A stretch of 64,000 nt of DNA from Chersky-840 sp963764205 (GTDB taxonomy: Bacteria; Actinomycetota; Acidimicrobiia; Acidimicrobiales; UBA8190): the NCBI GenBank assembly GCA_963764205.1, contig CAVXRN010000006.1:1736001-1800000 (forward strand). The letters run 5' to 3'. The notes beneath the pieces are model-generated. The model saw only the letters and a program-made list of their open reading frames with translations. It was not told where the DNA came from and searched no databases. The translations under genes were made by a program, and so were the position numbers. How positions within the stretch are numbered: position 1 is the stretch's first letter; every line of letters begins with the position of its first letter. Positions 17,140 to 26,345 of the stretch are shown piece after piece.

Positions 17140-17796
17140 ATGTCGACCTATGTCCTCATTCACGGCGCAGGGTAAGAGTCGTGGTTGTGGCACCTGGTGG
17201 TGCCACAACTCGAAGAGCTGGGACACCTCGCCTTAGCTGTTGACCTTCCCTGCGATGACGACTCGGCCGGTCTCAATGAGTATGCCGAGACCATCCTTCG
17301 AGCCGCTGGAGGTCGGGAGGAGCTCATCCTTGTTGCCCAATCGCTCGCTGGGTTCACGGCTCCCTTGGTCTGTGATCGCCGACCCGTAGACCTGGTCGTA
17401 CTCGTCAATGCCATGGTGCCTCTGCCTGGCGAAACAGCCGGTGAATGGTGGGCCAACACCGGGCATGTCTTCCCGGAACCCTTTGATCCAGTAGAGGTCT
17501 TTCTCCACGACGTATCTCCCGAGCTGGTCGCCGAAGCGGTCGGCCACGTCCGCCGACAGTCCGACACGGTGTTCCGCGACCCGTGGCCTCTGGCCGAGTG
17601 GCCGTCGGTGCCGACCCGGTCAGTCGCCTGTCGAGACGACCGGTTCTTCCCAATAGAATTCCAGCGGAGGGTCCTTCGACAAAGGCTCGGAGTCGAACCT
17701 GACCAAATGTCTGGTGGACACCTGCCTGCCCTTGCTCGCCCGTTTGAGTTGGTCGAGTACCTGGAGGACTTTCGGCTACACACCGACCGGAAATGA
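17140..17796 (+). pseudogene. Alpha/beta hydrolase with an in-frame TAA at codon 12
   Basis: The frame from ATG 17140 reads MSTYVLIHGAG, then TAA (17173-17175), then ESWLWHLVVPQLEELGH. Everything fits the small alpha/beta-hydrolase family whose members start (T/A)YVLVHGAGxxSWxWHxVVPxL. After the stop the gene is intact for 207 codons with AQSLAG (nucleophile Ser), CRDDRF (acid) and SGGHLP (histidine). A TTG at 17185 could restart translation but would remove the first strand and oxyanion turn. It is therefore a nonsense-mutated gene unless the stop is read through or is an error. Confidence 0.75.
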
Positions 17797-18011
17797 GTAT
17801 GGACCGGGCGAAACGTGTCGATCCCGACGGGCCGGCTGGTCGCTCCGGCGACGGGGTGGGGCACACGGCACTCAGGGACACCGCGCGTTTTTGGATCGAA
17901 CCCAGGCCCCGGGGCGATCAGACCTGTAATCGCGGCCCGAAGCGATCCCGGCCGGGAGCCGGCCCACTCGGCCTCTCAAGGGGGAAGGCGCACGGGTGGA
18001 ATGCCCAGTCG

Positions 18012-18017
18012 TAGCCT
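18012..18017 (+). promoter_or_regulatory. Likely leaderless -10 box of the DinB gene
   Basis: TAGCCT lies 6 nt before GTG 18024, with no ribosome binding site between them. This is the same arrangement as at 24930, 32599 and 57227. Confidence 0.45.
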
Positions 18018-18023
18018 GTTCCC

Positions 18024-18539
18024 GTGAACCATGAGACTTGCGCTGCGTGCGGCTTTGACGGTGTGAGCTACGACGATCGCGCCTTGCTCGCGGCACTGCG
18101 AACTCTGGGACCGAGCTGGCGGACGCTCGTGAACGCCTGCGGTAGTGCTCTTCGGGTGCGCCCCGGGCCAGAGGTCTGGAGTGCCATTGAGTATGCGGCC
18201 CACAGCCGCGACGTCACTGCCTTACACGCCTTTGGAGTCGAACAAGCTCTGACCACTGAGGAGCCAATGTTCCCGGCCATCGACGGGGAGGACTTGATCC
18301 AGTCCGCGGCAGCGTCTTATCGCGATGCTGACCCCGTTCAGGTGGTCGACGGGTTGGAGGGCGAAGCGACCCGCATGGCCCGGCTGGCCGACGATGCCGG
18401 AACTCACGTGTGGTCGCGGGGACTGACGATTGGAGAGTCACGCATGGACGTGCGACGACTGCTCGAACACGCACTCCACGACTCCGTTCATCACCTCGTC
18501 GACGTGAAGCGAGGGCTGAGTGTGATCCAGGCAGGGTGA
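18024..18539 (+). CDS. DinB-fold protein with an N-terminal CxxC
   Basis: A 171-residue four-helix-bundle protein of the DinB/mycothiol-dependent maleylpyruvate isomerase type. Putative metal-ligand histidines lie in EYAAHSRDV (helix 2) and HALHDSVHHLVDV (last helix). The N-terminus MNHETCAACGFDG carries a CxxC pair not typical of all members, perhaps a small metal site. Such proteins are thiol-dependent metalloenzymes. GTG 18024 follows a leaderless -10 box. Other DinB-fold proteins lie at 19707 and at the right edge (63635), which fits an actinobacterial mycothiol background. Confidence 0.8.
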   Translation: MNHETCAACGFDGVSYDDRALLAALRTLGPSWRTLVNACGSALRVRPGPEVWSAIEYAAHSRDVTALHAFGVEQALTTEEPMFPAIDGEDLIQSAAASYRDADPVQVVDGLEGEATRMARLADDAGTHVWSRGLTIGESRMDVRRLLEHALHDSVHHLVDVKRGLSVIQAG

Positions 18540-18618
18540 AAAGCGGACCTCTCGACAGCTGGCACACTCACGGCATTACCGCCCGGTCCGAAGGCGGGGG
18601 CGTGTGGCAAGCTGAACA

Positions 18619-18822
18619 GTGATGATGCGTCGCTTGTTCACCTGGCGAGTGAACCTCTACAGGCTCATCGTTGGAACTGTAGTCCTAGCCATCGTGATCC
18701 CTTCATGGGGGTTCGGGGTACACGCCATGTGGCTCGTTGCGATCGGGTGCATTCTCGTGGTCATCGGCGGCGTAGTGGTTGGCAAGCGTGTGCCGTTCGT
18801 CCGAGAATGGCTGCGTCGCTGA
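18619..18822 (+). CDS. 67-aa membrane protein
   Basis: A small protein with two predicted helices: LYRLIVGTVVLAIVIPSW and MWLVAIGCILVVIGGVVVG. The ends are basic (MMMRRLFTWR and REWLRR), so both ends should face the cytoplasm. The overall look recalls small actinobacterial TIGR02611-like membrane proteins, but this is not certain. It lies 80 bp behind the DinB gene on the same strand. Confidence 0.6.
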   Translation: MMMRRLFTWRVNLYRLIVGTVVLAIVIPSWGFGVHAMWLVAIGCILVVIGGVVVGKRVPFVREWLRR

Positions 18823-18964
18823 TCGCTTCGTAAGACCGACCTGGAAGAGATGCCGATGCCGTTCGGGCGTGACGGAGCGAGTGTGAGCCCATCCGCCTCC
18901 GGGTGATACTTCGGGGACAAGCGATACCGTGGGAGAGGCGCGGAGCGACCGAAAGGACTGAACC

Positions 18965-19471
18965 ATGACAGACGAAAGCAAGCCGGTCGAAGTGTCACGC
19001 CGGATCGAAGCACCGGCGGCTCTCATCTTCAAGATCCTGGCGAATCCGCAACGTCACATGGATTTCGACGGATCCGGCATGCTCCGGGGAGCCGTCGGCG
19101 ACCGTCCCATCTCCGACGTGGGCGACACCTTCACCATGAAGATGCATCGACTGGGAGACGACTACCTCATGATCAACTATGTGGTGGAGTTCGACCCAGA
19201 TCGGCGCATATTTTGGAAACCGGCTCCTGGAGACCCTTCTCGGGCTGAGGGTGATGATCCATCCAAGGTCGGCATTCCTGCGGGCTACCGCTGGGGCTAC
19301 ATCCTCACTCCAGACGGTGACGGCGCCACCGTCGTCACCGAGGTCTTTGACTGCGGCCCCTTGCCGGAGGACCTCCTACGTGATGGCGGGGCGTGGATCA
19401 ACGGGACCAATTCGGTGCTTGAGTCCATGACGGCCAGCCTGGAGAGGCTCGAGAAGACCAGTACCGAGTAG
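18965..19471 (+). CDS. SRPBCC/polyketide-cyclase-like protein
   Basis: A 168-residue protein of the START/Bet v1-like helix-grip fold. The N-terminal strand and helix VEVSRRIEAPAALIFKILAN and the tail helix NSVLESMTASLERLEK are typical, with the central sheet segment GDTFTMKMHRLGDDYLMINY between them. Members bind hydrophobic ligands; the ligand here is unknown. ATG 18965 follows GAAAGGACTGAACC. It is a single-gene unit between the 67-aa membrane protein and a second DinB-fold gene. Confidence 0.78.
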   Translation: MTDESKPVEVSRRIEAPAALIFKILANPQRHMDFDGSGMLRGAVGDRPISDVGDTFTMKMHRLGDDYLMINYVVEFDPDRRIFWKPAPGDPSRAEGDDPSKVGIPAGYRWGYILTPDGDGATVVTEVFDCGPLPEDLLRDGGAWINGTNSVLESMTASLERLEKTSTE

Positions 19472-19706
19472 GACCGGTGCCGGAGTGCATGTTCTCGCTC
19501 CTTGGGCCTGGGTGCTGCACGGTATTCGGGGTTCCCGCCTGGCCCATTTATCGAAGTCACCCGGCAAAGCGCACCGATCCAGGTAACTCGATACGTAGTC
19601 CCAACCTCACCCTATTCGCGGCTCGGAACGTTACCGGCCGGGGGCAGTGGCCGGTAGTCTCGACCTGGTCTTCGGACAAATCACCATCGAACGAACGGGA
19701 GCGAAG

Positions 19707-20249
19707 ATGACCGAGCTGCTCACCTTGTGGCGCAAGGTCGCGGACGGATTTTCCGAAGGCTTGGACTGTGTCGGCGAATACGACTGGTCTAAGTCCACCT
19801 GTTGTGAGAAGTGGAATGTCGCGGAGCTGGTGGAACACGCCATTGGGGCTCAGCGCATGGTTCCGAAGGCACTCGGCGCATCCGGTGCTATCGATGCATC
19901 AGGTGACAACCTCGTCTCGGTGTGGAGGGTGGTAAGAAGTGGCGCCGATGCCGCCCTCGCCACTCCTGGAGCCTTGGACCGACAGGTCAAGCTCCCGTTC
20001 GGAGAGATGAAAGCGCAAGACGGTCTTGCCTTCCCCATGAGTGACATGTTGGTACACACCTGGGACCTGGCCCGAGCGATCGGTGGCAACGACCGACTGA
20101 ATGTTGAAGCATGCGAAAAGGCGCTCGCCGATCTCGAGCCGATTGACGAGCTGTTGCGCGGTCCCGGCTTCTATGGGCCGAAGGTTGAGCCAGGCATCGA
20201 CGCCGATGTTCAGGCCAGGCTCTTGGCGTTCTTGGGGCGAAGGGTGTAG
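19707..20249 (+). CDS. DinB-fold TIGR03086-like metal-binding protein
   Basis: A 180-residue protein of the maleylpyruvate-isomerase-like N-terminal domain family. The pattern CEKWNVAELVEHAIGAQ carries the first histidine, and the later MLVHTWDLARAIG carries the HxWDLA signature of the TIGR03086 group. Members bind a divalent metal and may use mycothiol. The start at ATG 19707 follows GGGAGCGAAG; an upstream ATG at 19647 has no support. Confidence 0.82.
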   Translation: MTELLTLWRKVADGFSEGLDCVGEYDWSKSTCCEKWNVAELVEHAIGAQRMVPKALGASGAIDASGDNLVSVWRVVRSGADAALATPGALDRQVKLPFGEMKAQDGLAFPMSDMLVHTWDLARAIGGNDRLNVEACEKALADLEPIDELLRGPGFYGPKVEPGIDADVQARLLAFLGRRV

Positions 20250-20583
20250 GGCGAGCAGTACACGAGGCTCGTACGGTCCAGCGCCATGACGTGGCGTGCC
20301 GGAACTGCACCGAGTACGTTCGACAGTTGAAATGACGATGCGACTTACAAGCGTCGTTGCCCTTGAGGACCAATCCCCGAAGCGCGGGAGAATCGTTGCC
20401 CGGTACCGACAGTTGAGACGCCGTTCCGACTGAGCGGACGCCAGCGGTGATGCCCAGATGCGACATCCTCGTGATGCGAGGGGCCGAGCTCTCGTTGCGA
20501 ACCGTTCCCCGGCTTGTGGATCGATCAGGGACGTAGCCGTCGGCGTGGCTGACACCAAAGGCGAGGGTCATCGTCGTGCCGCA
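20250..20583. other. 334 bp between convergent genes, no gene seen
   Basis: This is the convergent gap between the DinB-fold gene (plus) and the phosphorylase gene (minus). It contains several short GC-rich inverted repeats but no stem followed by a T tract that I would call a terminator. Confidence 0.35.
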
Positions 20584-21366
20584 CTAGCCAAACCGGTGGA
20601 CCACACCGGGCGCTTGGGTGCGAGTCAGACGTGGAACGAGTGCGGTCAGAAGAGTCGAGAAGACACCGGTGCTCTCGCGGATCCGTTCGAGCAGGGCCTC
20701 CACCGGCTCGGCCTTGTCGCTGACCCCGTTGGCGTAGTCGGTGGCATACCCGACGAGTGCCATGGGAAGCCCGGCCTCGCCGGCCAGGACGACCTCGGGA
20801 CCGGCGGTCTGGCTGACCGCGGTGACGCCGAACGTGGCCAGGGCTGCGATCTCGGTTCGGGTATTGAAGCGTGGTCCGTCGACATGGCCATAACAACCAG
20901 CTGCGTGGACAACGCCGATTGCCTCTGCTGCCTCGATCAGGGCGTGCCGTAGCTCGGTGCTAAAGGGGTCACCGAAGATCCAATGGCCACGACCTTTTCC
21001 ACCCGTTTCACCATGCCACGTGCACAGACTGCCGTCGGGCAGTCGGTTGCTCGGAAAGTAGAGATCGTCGAAGATCACGATCGAACCAAGCTCCACCTCA
21101 CGGTCGACGGCTCCACACACCGTGGTCGACACCAGGCAATCGACCCCGGCATCGAGCAACGCCGCGATATTGGTCCTGTGATCGACGTGGTTCGATAGAT
21201 GACGGTGGTCTTTTCCGTGGCGGGCCAAGTGCACCACTTCGACACCCGCCATCCGCCCGGTGGTGAGGGTCACGTCCCCGTGGGGAGTGTGACTGAGGGC
21301 CTGACTCGGGCTCTCCAGCAGGGGCCATTCGTATGTGCCTGACCCCGAGATGATGCCGACTCGCAC
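20584..21366 (-). CDS. MTAP/purine-nucleoside-phosphorylase family enzyme
   Basis: A 260-residue phosphorylase of the PNP/MTAP class. It starts MRVGIISGSGTYEW (phosphate-binding GSG), followed by RHGKDHRHLSNHVDHRTNI, which resembles the RHG(x)HxxxPxxxNYRAN motif. GCYGHVDGPRFNTRTEI matches the YxxxxGPRFxTxAEI substrate loop. GVTAVSQTAGPEVVLAGEAG replaces the usual V-G-M-x-x-x-P-E segment. It would cleave methylthioadenosine or a purine nucleoside with phosphate. GTG 21366 follows GGGAGGCAGAAG. The residues around SQTAGPE and LSNHVDH differ from the classical enzyme, so specificity is open. Confidence 0.85.
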   Translation of the reverse strand: MRVGIISGSGTYEWPLLESPSQALSHTPHGDVTLTTGRMAGVEVVHLARHGKDHRHLSNHVDHRTNIAALLDAGVDCLVSTTVCGAVDREVELGSIVIFDDLYFPSNRLPDGSLCTWHGETGGKGRGHWIFGDPFSTELRHALIEAAEAIGVVHAAGCYGHVDGPRFNTRTEIAALATFGVTAVSQTAGPEVVLAGEAGLPMALVGYATDYANGVSDKAEPVEALLERIRESTGVFSTLLTALVPRLTRTQAPGVVHRFG

Positions 21367-21429
21367 CTTCTGCCTCCCAACTCTTCAGAATCGCCACAGT
21401 CTGTTCGACGGGGTGCTGGCGGTGCACGA

Positions 21430-23685
21430 CTAGGGCCCATTGCCCGCTATGGGTTCGGGCTGGTGGAATCGACGCGATGGCCACCAGTTCCATCGTCCCA
21501 CCAAGACGACTGCCGACGGGACTAAGAGCGTTCGCACCACAAAGGTGTCGAGGAGGATTCCGAACGCCAGACCAATACCGATTTGACGGATCTGGCCCGA
21601 CGTGGTGATGGCGAGGACACCGAACGTCCCGGCCAAGACGAGGCCGGCTGACGTCACCGTGGTTCCTGTGCTGCCCACTGCGGTGGCCACGGCGGCCGGC
21701 AAAGGTGCGCGCCCCGCCTCTTCTCGAATCCGCGTCATGACGAGGATGTTGTAGTCCTCTCCCAACGCCATGATGAAGACGAACATGAAGAAGGGGAGCG
21801 TGAAGTTGATGCCGAGGCCGTGACCGGCGACGACAAAGACCAGAACGGCAAAACCCAGAGACGCAAGATACGAGAGCAAGACACTCGCCACGAGATAGAG
21901 CGGCGCGATCAGGGACCGCAGTACGAGCGCCAGGAGCAGGGTCAGCACGACAAGGACCACCGGCACGATGCGCACGATGTCCGAGCCTGAGATCGTGCTC
22001 ACGTCCGCCGCCCCCGGGGCCTGACCGACCACCCCGTTCGCCGTTGCTCCGATCTCGGTGGCCACGGTCGCGACGGCCCCACGGATGGCGGGAATGGCCT
22101 GCAGAGCAGCGGTGCTCCCGGGCGACCCGGCCCGTAACGACACTCGGTACAAGATGCTGTGGCCATCGGGAGTGATGAACTGCGCGGTGGCACGGTAGGC
22201 GTTGTAGAAGGCCGTCGGGACCTCGGACCCCGGCGGGGGGAGCGGAGGAAGATCGCCGGGCGGTCCGAGATGTCGATAGGCGTAGCCGAGCCCGTCGGGT
22301 CTGATGCGCAACCCCCCGGCCGTCAACGCGTCGGAAAGCGACGTGAACAGTCCGGTCGAGTCGAGCCCGTATTCGCCCTGGGCGATGACCGAGGGGTCGG
22401 CCCACGCCGGAGTGGGTATGTGGAAGACGACGTCGGTGCTTCCGAGCACCGCCGCTCCGAAGTGGGACTCGAGGGCGGCCTCGCCCAGCTGCGAATCCGA
22501 ACCGGTGATGTACCCACCGGGATTGAAACCCGAGGGTGCGTAGGAGACGAGGAAGCCGGCGAGGCCCAACAAGACGGCCGTGCCGGTGGCCAGAGCGACC
22601 ACGGGGTGGCCGATGACGCGGACCGCCACCCTTCCCCAGCGTCCGCGGACAACCTCACTCGGGCCCAGGACCGAGGGAAAGAAGACCGACCGACCGAGAA
22701 TGGACAGCAGGGCGGGGAAGAACGTGAGATCGACGATGAGGACGACGATGATGCCGATCGCGAGTCCTGGACCGACGCTGCGGTACAACCCGAAGCTGGC
22801 CAGCACCAGGCTCAGAAGCGCGGCGATGACGGTCGCGGCCGAGAACGTGATGGACTCACCCACGCGTTTCACCGCACCCTCCAGGGCCCGGCGCGGCTCC
22901 AGACCGCGGCGCAGGTTCTCTCGATACCGGAAGATGAGAAAGAGCGAATAGTCGGTCCCCGCTCCGAGGACGAGTGCGGTCAGGAGCAGTTGCATCAACG
23001 ACGAGACCTCCGTGCCCACCTTGGCCGACTCGGCGATGATCGGACTGGCCAAGGCAAGGGCCAAACCGGCGGGTGCCAGGGTCACCAACGGAGCGAGGAG
23101 CGAGCGAAAGGCGATCCCCAGGAGGACCAGGATGAAGATGACCGAGATGAGCTCGACCTGCGTGGCCGTCTGGGTGGCCGCGTGTTGCTGGTCGACCAGC
23201 TCCGGTAAGAGGCCGGTCAGATAGACCGAGAGATCGGTCGGTGCGGCTCGAAAGGTGGCGCGGATGCGTGCCACGGCAGCCGCTGCGGCCCGCCCGCCTC
23301 CTTGGGTGTGCGACGAGAACGCCACCACGGCGGTGCGCAGCTCCCCATCGATCGACACGGCCGCGTCGTGTACCGAGGTCACGTCGGGTATTTGTCGAGC
23401 TCGGGCCTCGATGCGCCCGACGGCCTGCTGGTCGGCGAGGGTGAGCGGACCGCCGTTGCGCTCGGCCACGATGGTTCCCGAGAGCTGCCCTCCGAGGAGG
23501 AAGGGTGCGGCGAGCTGTGCCGCCTCGATGCTGGGCGCGGTGCGGGGGAGAAACGCCGTGTTGTCGTTGCGGATCACACTGCCGAGCGAGGGGAGACCCA
23601 TGACCGCAGCGGCGGTAATCCCCAACCAGCCCACCACCACCGCCCACCGGTACCGGATCGCGAAGCGACCGATGGAGGCGAACAT
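21430..23685 (-). CDS. MMPL-family RND transporter
   Basis: A 751-residue inner-membrane transporter with about 12 helices in two halves, each with a large extracytoplasmic loop (about residues 45-165 and 385-520). Core motifs include GAGTDYSLFLIFRYRE in helix 4 and ALGEDYNILVMTRIREE in helix 10, the Asp-Tyr pairs typical of proton-coupled MMPL proteins. MMPL proteins export lipids or drugs. There is no signal for a specific substrate. It starts at ATG 23685, 64 bp upstream of the phosphorylase gene on the same strand, but an operon link is only inferred. Confidence 0.93.
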   Translation of the reverse strand: MFASIGRFAIRYRWAVVVGWLGITAAAVMGLPSLGSVIRNDNTAFLPRTAPSIEAAQLAAPFLLGGQLSGTIVAERNGGPLTLADQQAVGRIEARARQIPDVTSVHDAAVSIDGELRTAVVAFSSHTQGGGRAAAAAVARIRATFRAAPTDLSVYLTGLLPELVDQQHAATQTATQVELISVIFILVLLGIAFRSLLAPLVTLAPAGLALALASPIIAESAKVGTEVSSLMQLLLTALVLGAGTDYSLFLIFRYRENLRRGLEPRRALEGAVKRVGESITFSAATVIAALLSLVLASFGLYRSVGPGLAIGIIVVLIVDLTFFPALLSILGRSVFFPSVLGPSEVVRGRWGRVAVRVIGHPVVALATGTAVLLGLAGFLVSYAPSGFNPGGYITGSDSQLGEAALESHFGAAVLGSTDVVFHIPTPAWADPSVIAQGEYGLDSTGLFTSLSDALTAGGLRIRPDGLGYAYRHLGPPGDLPPLPPPGSEVPTAFYNAYRATAQFITPDGHSILYRVSLRAGSPGSTAALQAIPAIRGAVATVATEIGATANGVVGQAPGAADVSTISGSDIVRIVPVVLVVLTLLLALVLRSLIAPLYLVASVLLSYLASLGFAVLVFVVAGHGLGINFTLPFFMFVFIMALGEDYNILVMTRIREEAGRAPLPAAVATAVGSTGTTVTSAGLVLAGTFGVLAITTSGQIRQIGIGLAFGILLDTFVVRTLLVPSAVVLVGRWNWWPSRRFHQPEPIAGNGP

Positions 23686-23723
23686 CAGGGAAAGAGCTTC
23701 AACGACAGGAGCCGAACATCGCG

Positions 23724-24755
23724 TCAGTCGATGGCTGAGGACAGACCAGCCAGCTCCGCCATGCCTTGGTCGAAGGAGATTCGAGCGTCGAATCCGAGTT
23801 CTCGATTCGCCCGTGCGGCCGAGGCCACGACGTGACGGACATCACCCAGTCGCCATTCTCCGGTCACGACCGGTCCAGGTCCCGACGGAGCCAGCGCGTC
23901 GGCCAGCGCGTGGGCCAGGTCGGCGATGGTGTGGGGCTGGCCGCTGGCGATGTTGAATGCGCCGGTGACCCCCGGCTCGGCCTCGAGCGCGAGAAGGTTG
24001 GCCCGAGCGACATCTCGGACGTGGACAAAGTCGCGGCGTTGCTGTCCGTCCTCGAAGACCCGGGCCGGCTGGCCCTGTCGGAGCGCGCCGACGAAAAGGC
24101 TCGCCACACCGGCATACGGGGTGTCGGTCGGGCACCGGGGGCCGAACACGTTGTGGTACCGCAACGAGATCACCGGTGCACCCGAGACGCGGCCATAGGC
24201 CGCAACGAGGTGCTCTTGGTGAACCTTTGTGGCCGCATAGACGTTGCGCGGGTCGACGGGGGCACTTTCACTCACCGCTTCGGAGACGAGATCGCGGCCG
24301 CACGCCGGACACGGCGGCTCGAACATGCCAGCCGCCAGTCGCTCCACCGATCTCGGGCCGGGACGCACCGGACCACACCCGGCACAGCGGTAGCACCCTT
24401 CTCCGTAGACGACCATGCTTCCCGCCAGGACCACCCGGCCCATGAATCCGACCTGGTCCAGAGCCCGAAGCATGACCGCCGTGCCGACGTCGTTGTCGTG
24501 GACGTAGTCGGTGACGTCGGAGAAGTGTCGCCCCAGACCCACCTTCGCCGCTTGGTGGCTGATGGCGTCGATGCCGGGAAGTACACGCCCCCAACAGTCG
24601 GGGTCCCGGACATCACCCAGAACGTAGTGCGCCTCATGATTCTCGTGCGCGGCTGGTCGACGGTCGAGCACGACCACGTGGTGACCGGATTCGATGAGCG
24701 CGTCGACCACGTGCGATCCGATGAAGCCCGAACCGCCGGTCACGAGGACCCTCAC
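23724..24755 (-). CDS. NAD-dependent epimerase/dehydratase with a zinc-finger-like insert
   Basis: A 343-residue extended-SDR enzyme starting at GTG 24755 (VRVLVTGGSGFIGSHVV). The NAD-binding GGSGFIG motif is at 7-13, the catalytic Ser is about 113 and the YxxxK pair is Tyr173/Lys177. Between Ser and Tyr lies a cysteine cluster, C121-xx-C124-xx-C127 and C149-xx-C152 (CYRCAGC and CPAC), a likely structural zinc site seen in some actinobacterial sugar epimerases. It probably acts on a nucleotide sugar. It is divergent from the GT2-DUF2064-methyltransferase operon and likely part of the same envelope-sugar function. Confidence 0.88.
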   Translation of the reverse strand: MRVLVTGGSGFIGSHVVDALIESGHHVVVLDRRPAAHENHEAHYVLGDVRDPDCWGRVLPGIDAISHQAAKVGLGRHFSDVTDYVHDNDVGTAVMLRALDQVGFMGRVVLAGSMVVYGEGCYRCAGCGPVRPGPRSVERLAAGMFEPPCPACGRDLVSEAVSESAPVDPRNVYAATKVHQEHLVAAYGRVSGAPVISLRYHNVFGPRCPTDTPYAGVASLFVGALRQGQPARVFEDGQQRRDFVHVRDVARANLLALEAEPGVTGAFNIASGQPHTIADLAHALADALAPSGPGPVVTGEWRLGDVRHVVASAARANRELGFDARISFDQGMAELAGLSSAID

Positions 24756-24929
24756 GATGTCGTGCTCATCGTGCTGACGCCAAGGTTGCGAGCAGCGGCG
24801 GGACCCCGGAGACCGCGCACGCAGCGAGGTTATCGCCGGCCCAGCCCTCCGCCCGGGCTCACGACCTCTCGGGAGCGGAAAGTTAGTGATTTGTAAGCGA
24901 TTCAAACGACACGACCTCGGTCCGCCTCG

Positions 24930-24935
24930 CTACCT
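24930..24935 (+). promoter_or_regulatory. Likely leaderless -10 box of the GT2 operon
   Basis: TACCTT lies 7 nt before ATG 24943, which is the natural family start. No ribosome binding site precedes the ATG, so transcription probably starts at the A of the ATG. Confidence 0.5.
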
Positions 24936-24942
24936 TGCCTCC

Positions 24943-25584
24943 ATGCCCGAGGTAATCGTGCCGGTGCTGGACGAGGCGGGGGCGCTGCCCTGGGTCCTGC
25001 GTCGCATGCCGAGCGGTTTCCGCCCCATCGTTGTGGACAACGGCTCGACCGACGGCTCAGGGGCGATCGCCACACGGCTGGGTGCCCAGGTGGTCACGGA
25101 ACCCGTTCGAGGGTTCGGCTCGGCCTGCTGGGCCGGACTGCGGGCGGCCGAGGACGACGTGGTGTGTTTCATGGACGGCGACGGCTCGCTCGACCCCCTC
25201 GACCTCCCCGGGGTCACCGGGCCGGTGGTGCGGGGGGAGGTCGACCTCATGCTGGGCGCCCGGCAGGCCGAGCGGGGAGCGTGGCCGATCCACGCCCGTC
25301 TCGCCAACCGATTCCTCATGGCCGAGGTCCGCCGCCGGACCACCTTGTGCCTGTCTGACCTCGGGCCCATGCGAGCGGCGGGCCGGACGGCACTGCTCGC
25401 GCTGGGCATGAACGACCGGCGCTCGGGCTGGCCGCTCGAAATGGTCCTCCGAGCCCATCGGGTGGGCTGGCGGGTCGACGAGGTCCCCGTCCCATACCGG
25501 CCGCGCACGGGCCGGTCCAAGGTGACCGGGACGGTCAAGGGCACACTGCAGGCGGTCGGCGACATGGCGGCTCTGTTGCGATGA
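24943..25584 (+). CDS. Glycosyltransferase family 2
   Basis: A 213-residue GT-A fold enzyme resembling dolichyl- or polyprenyl-phosphate sugar synthases without a membrane tail. The start IVPVLDEAGALPWVL and VVDNGSTDGSG give the nucleotide-sugar site. The DxD-type metal motif is Asp78-Gly-Asp80 (FMDGDGSLDP). A C-terminal RTGRSKVTGTVKGT region matches the R-x-G-x-S-K-v/i acceptor loop of the DPM1/UppS-associated group. Its stop overlaps the DUF2064 start (ATGA at 25581). Confidence 0.88.
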   Translation: MPEVIVPVLDEAGALPWVLRRMPSGFRPIVVDNGSTDGSGAIATRLGAQVVTEPVRGFGSACWAGLRAAEDDVVCFMDGDGSLDPLDLPGVTGPVVRGEVDLMLGARQAERGAWPIHARLANRFLMAEVRRRTTLCLSDLGPMRAAGRTALLALGMNDRRSGWPLEMVLRAHRVGWRVDEVPVPYRPRTGRSKVTGTVKGTLQAVGDMAALLR

Positions 25585-26345
25585 CGGCCCGGCTCGTTGA
25601 TCGGCGGGGCCAGCGTGGCTTCCAGGTTGTGGTCATGGCGAAAGAACCGGTCGCGGGTGCGGTCAAGACACGGCTGTGCCCACCGTTGACTCACGGCCAA
25701 GCCGCGGCGCTGGCACGAGCCGCCCTCCTCGACACGATGGACGCCGTGAGCGCCAGCCGTGCTCGTCACCGGGTGCTGGCGCTCGAGGGGAACCCTGGGG
25801 ATTGGTGCCGGCCCGGCTTCGACGTGATCGCCCAACGCGATGGCGACTTCGGGGTGCGCCTCGCTGGGGCCATCGACGATGCGTGGGCCCGGGCACCACT
25901 CCCGGTACTCGTGATCGGGATGGACACCCCGCAGATCCGGGGCCCCGATCTCGACCGGGCCGTCGAGCCGATGCTGCGGGGCCCGGTCGGCGGGGGCGAC
26001 CCTCCCACCGCTGTGCTCGGACGGGCCGACGACGGAGGCTACTGGGCCATCGGTGTCCGCCGTCCCGTGGCGGGGCTGTTCGACCAGGTCCCGATGAGCA
26101 CGAGCCGCACCTGTGCCGCACAGCTCGCGCGCCTTGGAGCCCTCGGTGTTTCGTGCAGGTTGATCCATGGACTTCGCGACGTCGACGAAATCGTCGACGC
26201 TCTCGTCGTGGCCGATTTGGCGCCAGCGACACGATTTGCCGCCCTCGTGAGGCCCATGGCGAGCGCCTTGGCCGTGCCGGGGACGACGACGGTGGCCCCA
26301 AGCGCCCAAGCGATGGACGAGAACCTCGTGGGCCGGCGTGGCTGA
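25581..26345 (+). CDS. DUF2064 (TIGR04282-type) nucleotidyl/glycosyl-transferase-like protein
   Basis: A 254-residue GT-A-like protein. VVVMAKEPVAGAVKTRL is the family's N-terminal signature, VLVIGMDTPQI corresponds to the GTDxPxL strand, and RADDGGYWAIGVRR is the family's conserved GGYxLIG segment. The C-terminal 40 residues are an extra low-complexity tail. Relatives occur with GT2 and methyltransferase genes in envelope or arsenosugar clusters. The start overlaps the GT2 stop by ATGA and the end overlaps the methyltransferase start by 8 bp, a tight three-gene operon. Confidence 0.85.
   Translation: MTARLVDRRGQRGFQVVVMAKEPVAGAVKTRLCPPLTHGQAAALARAALLDTMDAVSASRARHRVLALEGNPGDWCRPGFDVIAQRDGDFGVRLAGAIDDAWARAPLPVLVIGMDTPQIRGPDLDRAVEPMLRGPVGGGDPPTAVLGRADDGGYWAIGVRRPVAGLFDQVPMSTSRTCAAQLARLGALGVSCRLIHGLRDVDEIVDALVVADLAPATRFAALVRPMASALAVPGTTTVAPSAQAMDENLVGRRG

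Noticed and set aside
22159..23208. A 349-codon open frame on the plus strand
   Set aside because: It is antisense to the MMPL transporter, with no protein pattern.
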